Shown here: positions 46,907 to 56,504 of the stretch, in pieces
How positions within the stretch are numbered: the first letter of the stretch is position 1
Layout of the letters: each line of letters begins with the position of its first letter
Assembly (NCBI GenBank): GCA_022781925.1
Contig: JALESO010000012.1
Coordinates: 1-64,000, forward strand
Reading direction: 5' to 3'
Length of the DNA: 64,000 bases
Source: Lachnospiraceae bacterium
GTDB taxonomy: Bacteria > Bacillota > Clostridia > Lachnospirales > Lachnospiraceae
Notes under the pieces: generated by a model
Databases searched by the model: none
What the model was told of the DNA's origin: nothing
What the model saw: the letters and a program-made list of their open reading frames with translations, nothing else
Made by a program: the position numbers and the translations under genes

Positions 46907-48313
46907 ATGGAGAGGACAGAAAAGAGAAGTTTTTTTAGAAAGTTTATCGGAGATAAAAAGTTTTACCTGATGGTACTGTCAATCGCGATCCCGATCATGA
47001 TCCAGAACGGTATCACAAATTTTGTGAGCCTGCTGGATAATATTATGATCGGCCGGATCGGAACAGAACCGATGTCCGGCGCTGCGATTGTGAATCAGCT
47101 GATTTTTGTATACAATCTGTGCATTTTCGGCGGGGTATCCGGAGCCGGAATTTTTACGGCACAGTATTTTGGAAAAGGAGATCAGGAAGGTGTCCGCAAT
47201 ACCATGCGTTACAAGCTGTGGATGGTGATCATTATCACAACAGCAACCATCGTATTGCTGCTGAGCAAGGGCGATGCGCTGATCCATATGTATCTGAACG
47301 GAGAAGGTACGGCGGCACAGGTGGCTGATACGCTGCGTTACGGCAGAGAGTATCTGGATATTATCGTGTGGGGACTGCCGGCCTTTATGATGGTGCAGGT
47401 CTACGCCAGCACGCTGCGTGAGTGCGGAGAAACCATGCTCCCGATGAAAGCCGGTGTGGTTGCTGTGCTGGTCAATCTGTTTTTTAATTTTATGCTCATT
47501 TATGGAATGTTGTTTTTCCCGGAAATGGGTGTAAGAGGAGCGGCGCTGGCGACGGTGATCTCCCGCTACGTGGAAGCACTGATCGTTATCGGGTGGACCC
47601 ACAGGCATCGGGCGAAACATGTATTTGCGGAGGGGCTGTATCGTACCATGCGGATCCCCTGGGCAGTCATTAAACGGATCCTGATCCAGGGAACACCGCT
47701 GCTTCTGAATGAAACGCTGTGGGCGGCAGGAATGGCAATGCTGACCCAGTGTTATTCCGTGCGTGGATTAAACGTCGTAGCCGGACTGAATATCTCGAAT
47801 ACAGTCAATAATATATTCAACATCGTATTTATTGCGCTGGGAGATTCCGTAGCCATCGTAGTGGGACAGCTGCTTGGTGCAGGAAAGATGAAAGAGGCAC
47901 GGGATACCGATAATAAAATGATCGCCTTTTCTGTGTTCTGCTGTACACTGGCGGCCTGTGTCATGCTGGTGCTGGCACCATTGTTTCCGAATCTGTATAA
48001 TACGAATATGGAAGCCCGGGAACTGGCGAAATATTTTATTATCATTACGGCGATCTTTATGCCACAGAATGCTTTTTTACATGCGGCGTACTTTACCCTC
48101 CGATCCGGCGGAAGAACTATCATTACCTTTTTCTTTGACAGCGTGTTTATCTGGGTGGTGAGCGTGTCACTGGCCTTTGTGCTCAGTCGTTTTGCTGCAT
48201 TACCGGTGCTTGGAATTTATACCATTGTGCAGGCGGCAGACTTTATCAAATGTATCATCGGATTTATACTGGTGAAAAAGGGTGTGTGGCTGCGTAATAT
48301 TGTAACATCCTAG
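46907..48313 (+). CDS. MATE-family multidrug/organic cation exporter
   Basis: 468 residues with about 12 hydrophobic helices. VLSIAIPIMIQNGITNFVSLLDNIMIGRIG and the second-half repeat IQGTPLLLNETLWAAGMAML mark the two MatE halves. It exports toxic cations or metabolites using an ion gradient. Located 52 bp behind the acetyltransferase gene. Confidence 0.92.
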   Translation: MERTEKRSFFRKFIGDKKFYLMVLSIAIPIMIQNGITNFVSLLDNIMIGRIGTEPMSGAAIVNQLIFVYNLCIFGGVSGAGIFTAQYFGKGDQEGVRNTMRYKLWMVIIITTATIVLLLSKGDALIHMYLNGEGTAAQVADTLRYGREYLDIIVWGLPAFMMVQVYASTLRECGETMLPMKAGVVAVLVNLFFNFMLIYGMLFFPEMGVRGAALATVISRYVEALIVIGWTHRHRAKHVFAEGLYRTMRIPWAVIKRILIQGTPLLLNETLWAAGMAMLTQCYSVRGLNVVAGLNISNTVNNIFNIVFIALGDSVAIVVGQLLGAGKMKEARDTDNKMIAFSVFCCTLAACVMLVLAPLFPNLYNTNMEARELAKYFIIITAIFMPQNAFLHAAYFTLRSGGRTIITFFFDSVFIWVVSVSLAFVLSRFAALPVLGIYTIVQAADFIKCIIGFILVKKGVWLRNIVTS

Positions 48314-48352
48314 CAACTGCGGGATAACAAAAAAATCAGCATAGAAAAATGA

Positions 48353-48395
48353 CAGGACCGATATCCGGAGTGGCGGAATTCCGGATGCGGTCCTG
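48353..48395. terminator. Strong hairpin after the MATE gene
   Basis: CAGGACCG-AT-ATCCGGA pairs with TTCCGGAT-G-CGGTCCTG. The U-tract is poor (TTATATAATG), so it may act as a terminator or mRNA 3' stabiliser. Confidence 0.65.
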
Positions 48396-48657
48396 TTATA
48401 TAATGGGTAAAATATATAATATACGATAGTCGAATATAAGCGGAAAATGAGCGGATAGTCACCAACTTGTTGGGTAGTGAAAAAAAGGTAATTGTTTCGT
48501 TAGAAATTTCACAAAAAAGGTTGAAATCTATAAAAATTGTGGTAAAATATAGACGAAGTTTCAGGGAAAACAAGGAACTTCATGTGAAAAATTGCTAAAA
48601 ACAGCGGATGTCGAATCTGCTTGCAAAACACAATGTATATTTTAGGAGGAATTAGAA
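48396..48657 (+). promoter_or_regulatory. ppdK upstream region with promoter TTGAAA-16-TAAAAT
   Basis: The 344-bp gap 48314-48657 holds the hairpin above, an AT-rich stretch without ORFs, and a promoter: TTGAAA (48521-48526), 16 bp, TAAAAT (48543-48548). The predicted leader is about 105 nt and ends in AGGAGG. Nothing else recognised. Confidence 0.5.
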
Positions 48658-51285
48658 ATGGCAAAATGGGTGTACTTATTTAGCGAAGGTAACGCCAGCA
48701 TGCGCGAGCTTCTTGGAGGTAAAGGTGCAAACCTTGCTGAGATGACAGGTCTTGGACTTCCGGTACCACAGGGCTTCACTATTACAACAGAGGCTTGTAC
48801 ACAGTACTACGAGGATGGCCGTGAGATTAATGATGAAATTCAGGGACAGATCAACGAGTACATTGGTAAAATGGAAGAGATTACTGGTAAGAAATTCGGT
48901 GACAAGGAGAATCCATTGCTCGTATCAGTTCGTTCTGGTGCAAGAGCTTCTATGCCGGGTATGATGGATACAATCTTAAACCTTGGTCTGAATGAGACAG
49001 TAGTAGAGGTATTAGCTGAGAAATCCAATAATCCGCGTTGGGCATGGGATTGCTATCGTAGATTTATTCAGATGTATTCCGACGTTGTTATGGAAGTCGG
49101 CAAAAAATATTTCGAGCAGCTCATCGATGAGATGAAAGAGAAAAAAGGCGTTACTTATGACGTAGAACTTACAGCAGAAGACTTAAAAGAGCTTGCTGGA
49201 CAGTTCAAAGCTGAGTACAAAGCTAAAATCGGACAGGACTTCCCGGATGATCCGAAGGAGCAGTTAATGGGAGCTGTAAAAGCAGTATTCCGTTCCTGGG
49301 ATAACCCGCGTGCAAACGTTTACCGTCGTGACAACGATATCCCATACAGCTGGGGTACAGCCGTAAACGTACAGGCTATGGCATTTGGTAACATGGGTGA
49401 TGACTGTGGTACAGGTGTTGCATTTACCCGTGATCCGGCTACCGGCGAGAAGAAACTGATGGGTGAGTTCCTGATCAATGCTCAGGGCGAGGACGTAGTT
49501 GCAGGTGTTCGTACACCGATGCCGATCGCTAAGATGGAAGAGGAATTCCCGGAAGCATATGCTCAGTTCGTTCAGGTTTGCAAAACTCTGGAAGATCATT
49601 ACAGAGATATGCAGGATATGGAGTTCACTGTTGAGAACAGAAAACTTTACATGTTACAGACACGTAATGGTAAGAGAACAGCTCAGGCTGCATTAAAGAT
49701 CGCTTGTGATCTGGTAGATGAGGGAATGAGAACAGAGAAAGAGGCAGTAGCTATGATCGAGCCGCGTAACCTTGACGCCCTGCTTCACCCGACATTCGAT
49801 ACAGCTGCATTAAAAGCTGCTACACCGATCGCAAAAGCTCTGGGCGCTGCTCCAGGTGCTGCTTGTGGTAAGATCGTATTCACAGCTGATGATGCTGTTG
49901 AATGGGCTGCAAGAGGAGAGAAAGTCGTTCTGGTTCGTCTTGAGACATCACCGGAAGATATCACAGGTATGAAAGCTTCTCAGGGTATCCTGACAGTTCG
50001 TGGTGGTATGACATCTCATGCAGCAGTAGTTGCCCGTGGTATGGGTGCTTGCTGTGTATCTGGATGCGGCGACATCATTATGGATGAAGAGAATAAGAAA
50101 TTTACACTTGCAGGAAAAGAGTATCATGAAGGTGATGTAATCTCCTTTGATGGTTCCACAGGCTGCATTTATGACGGAGCAATCCCGACAGTTGAAGCTA
50201 CAATCGCCGGCGAGTTCGGAAGAATCATGGCTTGGGCTGACAAATACAGAAAATTAAAAGTTCGTACAAATGCTGATACACCGGCAGATGCTAAGAAAGC
50301 TCGTGAGCTTGGTGCAGAAGGTATCGGACTTTGCCGTACAGAGCATATGTTCTTCGAAGGCGACAGAATTGACGCTTTCCGTGAAATGATCTGTGCAGAT
50401 ACAGTAGAAGAGAGAGAAGTAGCTCTTGAGAAGATCTTACCATATCAGCAGGGTGACTTCGAGCAGTTATACGAGGCAATGGAAGGCGAAGCAGTTACAA
50501 TCCGTTTCCTTGATCCGCCACTTCATGAGTTCGTTCCGACAGAGGAAGAGGACATCAAGAAACTGGCAGACGCTCAGGGTAAATCCGTAGAGCAGATCAA
50601 AGCTATCATCGAAGGCCTGAAAGAGTTCAACCCGATGATGGGACATCGTGGATGCCGTCTTGCTGTAACATATCCGGAAATCGCTAAAATGCAGACAAAA
50701 GCAGTTATCCGTGCAGCAATCAACGTATCCAAAGCTCATCCGGACTGGAACCTGGTACCGGAGATTATGATTCCGTTAGTAGGCGATATCAAAGAGTTAA
50801 AATATGTTAAGAAATTCGTTGTTGAGACAGCTGACGCTGAGATCGCAGCAGCAGGTGTTGATCTGAAATACGAAGTTGGTACAATGATCGAGATTCCGCG
50901 TGCAGCATTAACAGCTGACGAGATCGCAACAGAGGCTGAATTCTTCTGCTTCGGTACAAACGACTTAACACAGATGACATTCGGTTTCTCCCGTGATGAT
51001 GCTGGTAAATTCCTGGATGCTTACTATGACGCTAAGATCTTTGAGAATGACCCATTTGCAAAACTGGATCAGGATGGCGTTGGTAAACTGATGGAGATGG
51101 CATTAAAACTTGGTAAACCGGTTCGCCCGACATTACATTGCGGTATCTGTGGAGAGCACGGCGGAGATCCTTCTTCCGTAGAGTTCTGCCATAAGATCGG
51201 ACTTGACTATGTATCCTGCTCACCGTTCCGTGTACCGATCGCTCGTCTTGCAGCAGCACAGGCAGCAATCGCTGATGAGAAATAG
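48658..51285 (+). CDS. ppdK: Pyruvate, phosphate dikinase
   Basis: 875 residues, full length. The N-terminal nucleotide-binding domain has LLGGKGANLAEMTGLGLPVPQGF. The phosphohistidine is in GGMTSHAAVVARGMG (about residue 452), and the C-terminal PEP/pyruvate domain has the catalytic cysteine in LHCGICGEHGG. It interconverts PEP and pyruvate with AMP/PPi, a glycolytic enzyme in many gut Clostridia. Codon use is of the highly expressed type. Single gene with own promoter. Confidence 0.97.
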   Translation: MAKWVYLFSEGNASMRELLGGKGANLAEMTGLGLPVPQGFTITTEACTQYYEDGREINDEIQGQINEYIGKMEEITGKKFGDKENPLLVSVRSGARASMPGMMDTILNLGLNETVVEVLAEKSNNPRWAWDCYRRFIQMYSDVVMEVGKKYFEQLIDEMKEKKGVTYDVELTAEDLKELAGQFKAEYKAKIGQDFPDDPKEQLMGAVKAVFRSWDNPRANVYRRDNDIPYSWGTAVNVQAMAFGNMGDDCGTGVAFTRDPATGEKKLMGEFLINAQGEDVVAGVRTPMPIAKMEEEFPEAYAQFVQVCKTLEDHYRDMQDMEFTVENRKLYMLQTRNGKRTAQAALKIACDLVDEGMRTEKEAVAMIEPRNLDALLHPTFDTAALKAATPIAKALGAAPGAACGKIVFTADDAVEWAARGEKVVLVRLETSPEDITGMKASQGILTVRGGMTSHAAVVARGMGACCVSGCGDIIMDEENKKFTLAGKEYHEGDVISFDGSTGCIYDGAIPTVEATIAGEFGRIMAWADKYRKLKVRTNADTPADAKKARELGAEGIGLCRTEHMFFEGDRIDAFREMICADTVEEREVALEKILPYQQGDFEQLYEAMEGEAVTIRFLDPPLHEFVPTEEEDIKKLADAQGKSVEQIKAIIEGLKEFNPMMGHRGCRLAVTYPEIAKMQTKAVIRAAINVSKAHPDWNLVPEIMIPLVGDIKELKYVKKFVVETADAEIAAAGVDLKYEVGTMIEIPRAALTADEIATEAEFFCFGTNDLTQMTFGFSRDDAGKFLDAYYDAKIFENDPFAKLDQDGVGKLMEMALKLGKPVRPTLHCGICGEHGGDPSSVEFCHKIGLDYVSCSPFRVPIARLAAAQAAIADEK

Positions 51286-51294
51286 AATATATAG

Positions 51295-51323
51295 TTGATT
51301 CATTTGACTAATTGAACTATAAT
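51295..51323 (+). promoter_or_regulatory. Promoter of the GntR-type regulator
   Basis: TTGATT (51295-51300), a 17-bp spacer, and perfect TATAAT (51318-51323). The -10 overlaps the left arm of the ppdK terminator hairpin. Confidence 0.75.
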
Positions 51324-51357
51324 AGGCATATCACTTTGCGTGGTATGCCTATTTTTA
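51321..51357 (+). terminator. Terminator after ppdK, overlapping the next promoter
   Basis: AATAGGCATATCA (51321-51333) and TGGTATGCCTATT pair around CTTTGCG; TTT follows. The predicted start of the gntR transcript falls inside the left arm, so the same sequence could also be an operator. Confidence 0.75.
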
Positions 51358-51375
51358 TGAAAGGATTAAGATACA

Positions 51376-52071
51376 GTGGCTAAAAATCAGAAGACCTATG
51401 GGATAGTCGTAGACTATTTTAAGAAAAAAATCATAGCGGGAGACTTAAAACCGGGAGAAAAGCTTCCACCGGAGCGGGAGATCGCGGAGGAACTGGGCAT
51501 CAGCCGTAATTCCGTCCGGGAAGCCATTCGTTTTATGGATATGACAGGTGTTATTTCTTCCCAGCAGGGATCCGGCAATTATATTACCTGCGATTTTCAG
51601 AGCAGTCTGGAGGAAACCATGGGGATGATGTTTGCCATGGATCAGATTGATTATATACAGCTCAGCCAGATCCGTTATTCTCTGGAGCGGCTGGCCTTTA
51701 CACTGGCATTGGATCATGCCTCCGAAGCAGAGATCAGTCTGATGGAGGATTGCGTGAATAAGCTGGATAAGAGCACAGATGCCAGCGTCAATAATGAATT
51801 GGACAAGAAGATCCATTATACACTGGCAAGAGCATCGGGAAATATTTTGATCCTGGATATTCTGGAAGCATGTTCCAGTGTGATCGATGAGTTTGTCAAA
51901 GATCTGCGCCGGGAGATCATTCGGAAAGAATCCGGAAAAGAGGCATTGAATGCCTGCCATCATCGGATGGTCAGAGCGTTGCGGGAGCATAACCGGGAGG
52001 ACGGAATTCTGGCATTGAAAGAGCATTTTGCCATTATTGATGAAATCCTGCTTGAGTGGAAAAATAAATAA
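51376..52071 (+). CDS. GntR/FadR-family transcriptional regulator (FCD domain)
   Basis: 231 residues from a GTG start. The N-terminal winged HTH is residues 10-72 (LKPGEKLPPEREIAEELGIS, then NSVREAIRFMDMTGVI). The all-helical FCD ligand domain has the metal-binding His/Asp region around HYTLARASGNIL and HHRMVRALREH. Ligands are usually carboxylates; target unknown. It precedes a GGDEF gene by 18 bp. Confidence 0.9.
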   Translation: MAKNQKTYGIVVDYFKKKIIAGDLKPGEKLPPEREIAEELGISRNSVREAIRFMDMTGVISSQQGSGNYITCDFQSSLEETMGMMFAMDQIDYIQLSQIRYSLERLAFTLALDHASEAEISLMEDCVNKLDKSTDASVNNELDKKIHYTLARASGNILILDILEACSSVIDEFVKDLRREIIRKESGKEALNACHHRMVRALREHNREDGILALKEHFAIIDEILLEWKNK

Positions 52072-52089
52072 TAACATGGGGAGACGGAT

Positions 52090-53790
52090 ATGTCTGAAAT
52101 ATACTATATGGACATTGCATTTTTGATATGGGGAAGCATTTTCAGTATGATTGCTGCATTGTGCATGTTTCTGAGTAAAAATTATAACAGAGAAAAGCGA
52201 AGATGGATGCTTTGCATGCAGATAACGACGGCGGTACTGTTAATGAGCGATGCACTGGCGACTATGTTTGATGGCTGTCCGGGAGCTGGGTATACCGTGA
52301 TCCTGCAGATCGGCAACTTCCTTCTGTTTGCACTGATCAATGTGATCCTATTGTTTTTCCATGAATATGTGATCTGTTATCTGTTTGCAAAATCAGACCG
52401 GACGAAAATTTTTCGAATAAAACTGAACAGATGCGTCCTGATCGCAGGGATCATTCTGTCGGCAGTTTCGCCGTTTTTACATCTGTATTATCTGATAGAT
52501 GCACAGAATATCTATCATCGCAGTGATGGATTCTTTGTTTCCCTGATCGTTCCGGTGCTGGCAGTGCTGGTAGAACTGTCTCTGCTGATCCAATATCGGA
52601 AGAACATCAGCAAGTCGATCCTTGGCTCCATGATATTTTATATGGTATTTCCTTTGAGTGCCATGATGATCCAGATACGATATTATGGTCTAGCATTGAT
52701 CAATATGTCCATTGGGATCGCAATGATCCTGATGTTTGTTATGATCACGAAGGAGCAGAATCATGAACTGGAAAATCTGATCAGAAGCAGGGAAGAGACG
52801 GCTGAAAGGCTGGAGATTTCTACAATGCTGAACCGTTGTGTCACGGAACTGACCTCCGGTGACAATATTGATCAGGCAATACAGAATCTGCTTGGCATTA
52901 TCAACGACTATTTTGATGCAGACCGGACATATATTTTCAGAATTGACCCTATCCGCCAGGTTACATACAATACTTATGAGTGTACCAAAGAGCATGTCTC
53001 CAGACAGATTGATAACTTGCAGGAAATTCCATTGAGTACCATTTCTACCTGGATGAAGAAGTTTGAAGAGTCCAAGGTCTATTATGTGGCGGATCTGGAG
53101 CAGGAAAAGGGAACACCGACCTATGAGATCCTGGCGGTGCAGAATATCGATCAGCTTCTGGCAGTGCCCCTGAGCAAAGACAATCAGATCATCGGATTTA
53201 TGGGAATTGATAATCCGAGAAATCATAATGAAGATGCTACGTTGCTGTCATCGCTGCAGTTTTTTATCACAAACAGTCTGATGAAGAAAAAAGAGAAGGA
53301 ATATTTGCGTTTCCTAAGTTACCGGGATATGCTGACCGGACTTTACAATCGAAACCGATATATGGAAACCGTAAACGAATATCAGGAAAATCATTGTGAA
53401 AGTATCGGTGTTGCGTTTATTGATCTGAATGGTCTGAAAAAGATCAATGACTGGTATGGACATGAGGCGGGAGACCGTATGATCCGTAAAACGGCATCCT
53501 GTATTTTGCAGTTTTTTCCGGAAAATTCATTCCGTATCGGTGGAGATGAGTTTGTAATCGTGATCAGAGATGTAAAACAGCAGGAGTTTGAGGAGGAAAT
53601 GCAGCGGTTGCGCAGCAGTATTGAGCGACAGAGGATAAGTATATCAATGGGAATGCTCTGGAGGAAGCAGCCGAAAGATCTGGAAGATATGCTGAAGCAG
53701 GCAGATGCCCTTATGTATGAAGAAAAAGAAGCATATTACAGGATCAATGGAAATTATCATGGATTCTATTATGCCGGAAAGCAGGAGTAA
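52090..53790 (+). CDS. Membrane-bound diguanylate cyclase (7TM-GAF-GGDEF)
   Basis: 566 residues. About seven hydrophobic segments occupy residues 8-225. A GAF-like domain (about 245-400) contains VYYVADLEQEKGTPTYEI and LAVPLSKDNQIIGFMGIDNPR. The GGDEF domain (about 410-560) has the signature intact at residues 484-488 (RIGGDEFVIVI) and FIDLNGLKKINDWYGHEAGD. No RxxD inhibitory site is seen at the expected place, so product feedback may be absent. It should make c-di-GMP. Possibly co-transcribed with the GntR-type regulator. Confidence 0.9.
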   Translation: MSEIYYMDIAFLIWGSIFSMIAALCMFLSKNYNREKRRWMLCMQITTAVLLMSDALATMFDGCPGAGYTVILQIGNFLLFALINVILLFFHEYVICYLFAKSDRTKIFRIKLNRCVLIAGIILSAVSPFLHLYYLIDAQNIYHRSDGFFVSLIVPVLAVLVELSLLIQYRKNISKSILGSMIFYMVFPLSAMMIQIRYYGLALINMSIGIAMILMFVMITKEQNHELENLIRSREETAERLEISTMLNRCVTELTSGDNIDQAIQNLLGIINDYFDADRTYIFRIDPIRQVTYNTYECTKEHVSRQIDNLQEIPLSTISTWMKKFEESKVYYVADLEQEKGTPTYEILAVQNIDQLLAVPLSKDNQIIGFMGIDNPRNHNEDATLLSSLQFFITNSLMKKKEKEYLRFLSYRDMLTGLYNRNRYMETVNEYQENHCESIGVAFIDLNGLKKINDWYGHEAGDRMIRKTASCILQFFPENSFRIGGDEFVIVIRDVKQQEFEEEMQRLRSSIERQRISISMGMLWRKQPKDLEDMLKQADALMYEEKEAYYRINGNYHGFYYAGKQE

Positions 53791-53796
53791 TTGTCT

Positions 53797-53810
53797 GTGC
53801 ATTTTTGCAC
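53797..53810. promoter_or_regulatory. TGCA-N4-TGCA palindrome
   Basis: GTGCATTTTTGCAC is a palindrome whose core equals the sites before the AAA+ regulator and abfD. It is 7 bp after the GGDEF stop and 232 bp before the AGCS gene; no clear promoter overlaps it. Confidence 0.4.
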
Positions 53811-53838
53811 TGTAATTGTTATTCCACTGTGTAAATTA

Positions 53839-53903
53839 GAAAATGATTCCATTTTTTCTTCGCAGGCGATTGTTAGCCGCGGAGACAAAATGGAATCATT
53901 TTC
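53839..53903. terminator. 17-bp perfect inverted repeat, terminator after the GGDEF gene
   Basis: GAAAATGATTCCATTTT (53839-53855) and AAAATGGAATCATTTTC (53887-53903) are exact inverted repeats with a 31-nt loop; T-rich on the far side. Confidence 0.75.
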
Positions 53904-54041
53904 TTTCATAGAAGTAAAAGAAAATAACATTGTATACAGTTCTCTTTGTTTTAAAATCTGTACATTGTAAAAAAAGTGTGCTATACTTTGTAAGTCTGTC
54001 TGGGTACAGACAGAATACAAATGAGTTGAGAGGTTGAAAAA

Positions 54042-55433
54042 ATGTTAGACATTATCAGATCGGTGAACTCCGTGGTGAATAATTTCATCTGGGGTGTTCC
54101 TGCCATGATCTGCATTATCGGAGTCGGTCTGCTCTTAAGTGTGCGGACAAAATTCCTGCAGATCCGTAAATTTCCCTATGCAATGAAGCAGACCATTGGA
54201 AAAATCTTTGACAAAAAAGATGCTTCTGATGGAGCTATGACTCCGTTCCAGGCAGTCTGTACGGCTCTGGCCGGAACTGTTGGAACCGGAAATATTGCCG
54301 GTGTCGCCGGTGCGATCGCCATCGGCGGTCCGGGTGCGGTATTCTGGATGTGGATCTCCGCCCTGCTTGGCATGTGTACCAAGTTTTCCGAGGTAACCCT
54401 TGCGGTACATTTTCGTGAGAAAAATGCAGTGGGAGACTGGGTTGGCGGTCCGATGTATTATATTAAAAACGGTCTGAAAAAACACTGGCACTGGCTGGCA
54501 ATTCTGTTTGCATTATTTGGCGTGCTGACGGTATTCGGAACCGGTAATGCCACACAGGTAAATACCATCACAACCGCCATTGATTCCGCATTACTGAATT
54601 TCCATATCATTCCGGAAGATTCTACGAAAGTTATCAATCTGGTGATCGGAATTATCGTTGCTGTTCTGGTAGCCATGATCCTGCTTGGCGGCGTAAAACG
54701 TATCGGCCGTGTTACCGAGCGTCTGATCCCGTTTATGGCACTGTTATATATCGTGCTTGCTTTTGGTGTTATTATTTTAAATATCGACCGTGTACCGGGT
54801 GTGTTTCATTCCATTATTGACGGAGCCTTTCATCCGTCATCTGTGACCGGTGGTATTGTAGGAAGTTTCTTCCTGAGTATGAAAAAAGGAGTGGCTCGTG
54901 GAATTTTCTCTAATGAAGCCGGCCTTGGTACCGGCTCCATCGCCCATGCATGCGCAGATACCGGAGAACCGGTAAAACAGGGTATGTTCGGTATTTTCGA
55001 AGTATTTACAGATACAATCCTGATCTGTACCCTGACGGCTATGGTTATTCTGTGCAGCGGAATCCCGGTAGGATACGGTGCAGATGCAGGCGCGGAACTG
55101 ACGATTTCCGGATTTACGGCTACATACGGTAACTGGGTATCTATTTTTACAGCCATTGCACTTTGCTGTTTTGCCTTCTCCACGATTATCGGATGGGGAC
55201 TGTACGGTGCGCGCTGTATGGAGTATCTGTCTTCGGAAAAATGGGTAAAACCGTTTATGGTGGTTTACGCGCTGGTAGCCATCGTCGGCGCAACCATGGA
55301 TCTTGGTATGCTCTGGAGTATTGCAGAGACATTCAACGGCCTGATGGCGATTCCGAACCTGATCGCATTGTTCCTGTTATCGGGTACGGTTGTAAAACTG
55401 GTGAAAGACTATTTTGCCAGACAGCATAAATAA
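54042..55433 (+). CDS. AGCS-family alanine/glycine:cation symporter
   Basis: 463 residues with about 10-11 membrane helices. GTVGTGNIAGVAGAIAIGGPG and KFSEVTLAVHFREKNAVGDWVGGPMYY are AGCS signatures, as is SNEAGLGTGSIAHACADTGEP. It takes up alanine or glycine with Na+. GAGAGG precedes the ATG. A possible promoter is TGTACA-16-TATACT (53960-53987). Confidence 0.93.
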   Translation: MLDIIRSVNSVVNNFIWGVPAMICIIGVGLLLSVRTKFLQIRKFPYAMKQTIGKIFDKKDASDGAMTPFQAVCTALAGTVGTGNIAGVAGAIAIGGPGAVFWMWISALLGMCTKFSEVTLAVHFREKNAVGDWVGGPMYYIKNGLKKHWHWLAILFALFGVLTVFGTGNATQVNTITTAIDSALLNFHIIPEDSTKVINLVIGIIVAVLVAMILLGGVKRIGRVTERLIPFMALLYIVLAFGVIILNIDRVPGVFHSIIDGAFHPSSVTGGIVGSFFLSMKKGVARGIFSNEAGLGTGSIAHACADTGEPVKQGMFGIFEVFTDTILICTLTAMVILCSGIPVGYGADAGAELTISGFTATYGNWVSIFTAIALCCFAFSTIIGWGLYGARCMEYLSSEKWVKPFMVVYALVAIVGATMDLGMLWSIAETFNGLMAIPNLIALFLLSGTVVKLVKDYFARQHK

Positions 55434-55530
55434 TTGAGACAAAAATGAATGTATGATAAGAATTGGCAATCATATCATCAGTAAAAGTTTCGAATTGTCT
55501 GAAAAATAAGCAAATATAAAGAAAAAACAC

Positions 55531-55559
55531 TTGAAATCCCATAATTGTTTTGTTACACT
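55531..55559 (+). promoter_or_regulatory. Promoter of the SDR gene
   Basis: TTGAAA (55531-55536), 17 bp, TACACT (55554-55559). The leader would be about 65 nt. Confidence 0.65.
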
Positions 55560-55631
55560 GTATCTCAGTGACGATGTATTGAAAAAAATACAATACAAAC
55601 GCTTGAGAGTTACAGGAAAGGAGAAACAATT

Positions 55632-56432
55632 ATGGGATTTTTAACAGGAAAAACTGCAATTATTACAGGAGGAGGCCGCGCTGTATTGAGTGATGGCAGC
55701 TGCGGATCCATTGGATACGGTATTGCGACAGCGTATGCAAAAGAGGGCGCAAATCTGGTGCTGACCGGACGTAATGTAAAGAAACTGGAAGATGCAAAAG
55801 AGGAGCTAGAGCGTTTATATGGAATTAAAGTGCTTCCGGTTCAGGCAGATGTATCTGCAGGTGCTGACAATGAGGCGATTGTACAGAACGTAGTAAAACA
55901 GGCAATTGATACCTTTGGACGAATTGATGTGCTGATCAACAATGCACAGGCTTCCGCATCCGGCGTTCCACTGGAAGAACATACCACAGATCAGTTTAAT
56001 CTGGCACTTTACTCCGGATTATATGCAGTATTCTACTATATGAAAGCATGTTATCCGTATCTGAAGGAGACAAAGGGTTCCGTAGTCAATTTCGCATCCG
56101 GTGCAGGACTGTTTGGTAATTATGGACAGTGTGCCTATGCAGCAGCCAAAGAGGGTATCCGAGGCCTGTCCAGAGTAGCAGCAACGGAGTGGGGCAAAGA
56201 CGGCATTAATGTCAATATCGTATGCCCATTGGCATGGACAGCTCAGCTGGAGAATTTTGAGAAAGCTTATCCGGAAGCCTTCAAGGCAAATGTAAAAATG
56301 CCGCCTGCAGGACATTACGGCGATGTGGAAAAAGAGATCGGTCGTGTTTGTGTACAGCTTGCTTCTCCGGACTTCAAATACATGAATGGTGAGACACTGA
56401 CACTGGAAGGCGGCATGGGTCAGAGACCATAA
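55632..56432 (+). CDS. Short-chain dehydrogenase/reductase with expanded cofactor loop
   Basis: 266 residues, Rossmann fold. The catalytic set is present: Ser in NFASGAG, YxxxK in YAAAK (about residues 172-176), INNAQA instead of NNAGx. The glycine-rich cofactor loop is unusual: TGGGRAVLSDGSCGSIGYG carries an insertion of about ten residues before SIGYGIA, a form reminiscent of the FabI enoyl reductase loop. The C-terminus NGETLTLEGGMGQRP is SDR-like. Substrate unknown. Single gene between its own promoter and terminator, but close to codB and abfD. Confidence 0.88.
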   Translation: MGFLTGKTAIITGGGRAVLSDGSCGSIGYGIATAYAKEGANLVLTGRNVKKLEDAKEELERLYGIKVLPVQADVSAGADNEAIVQNVVKQAIDTFGRIDVLINNAQASASGVPLEEHTTDQFNLALYSGLYAVFYYMKACYPYLKETKGSVVNFASGAGLFGNYGQCAYAAAKEGIRGLSRVAATEWGKDGINVNIVCPLAWTAQLENFEKAYPEAFKANVKMPPAGHYGDVEKEIGRVCVQLASPDFKYMNGETLTLEGGMGQRP

Positions 56433-56504
56433 GGAACCGTTACGAGGGGGAAGGTTTTCTTATATATAACATTAGAAAAAAATACATCAAGGATTGATAT
56501 TTCC

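Noticed and set aside
53769..54020. Minus-strand ORF in the GGDEF-AGCS gap
   Set aside because: It runs through the 17-bp inverted repeat terminator and has no ribosome site or recognisable domain.
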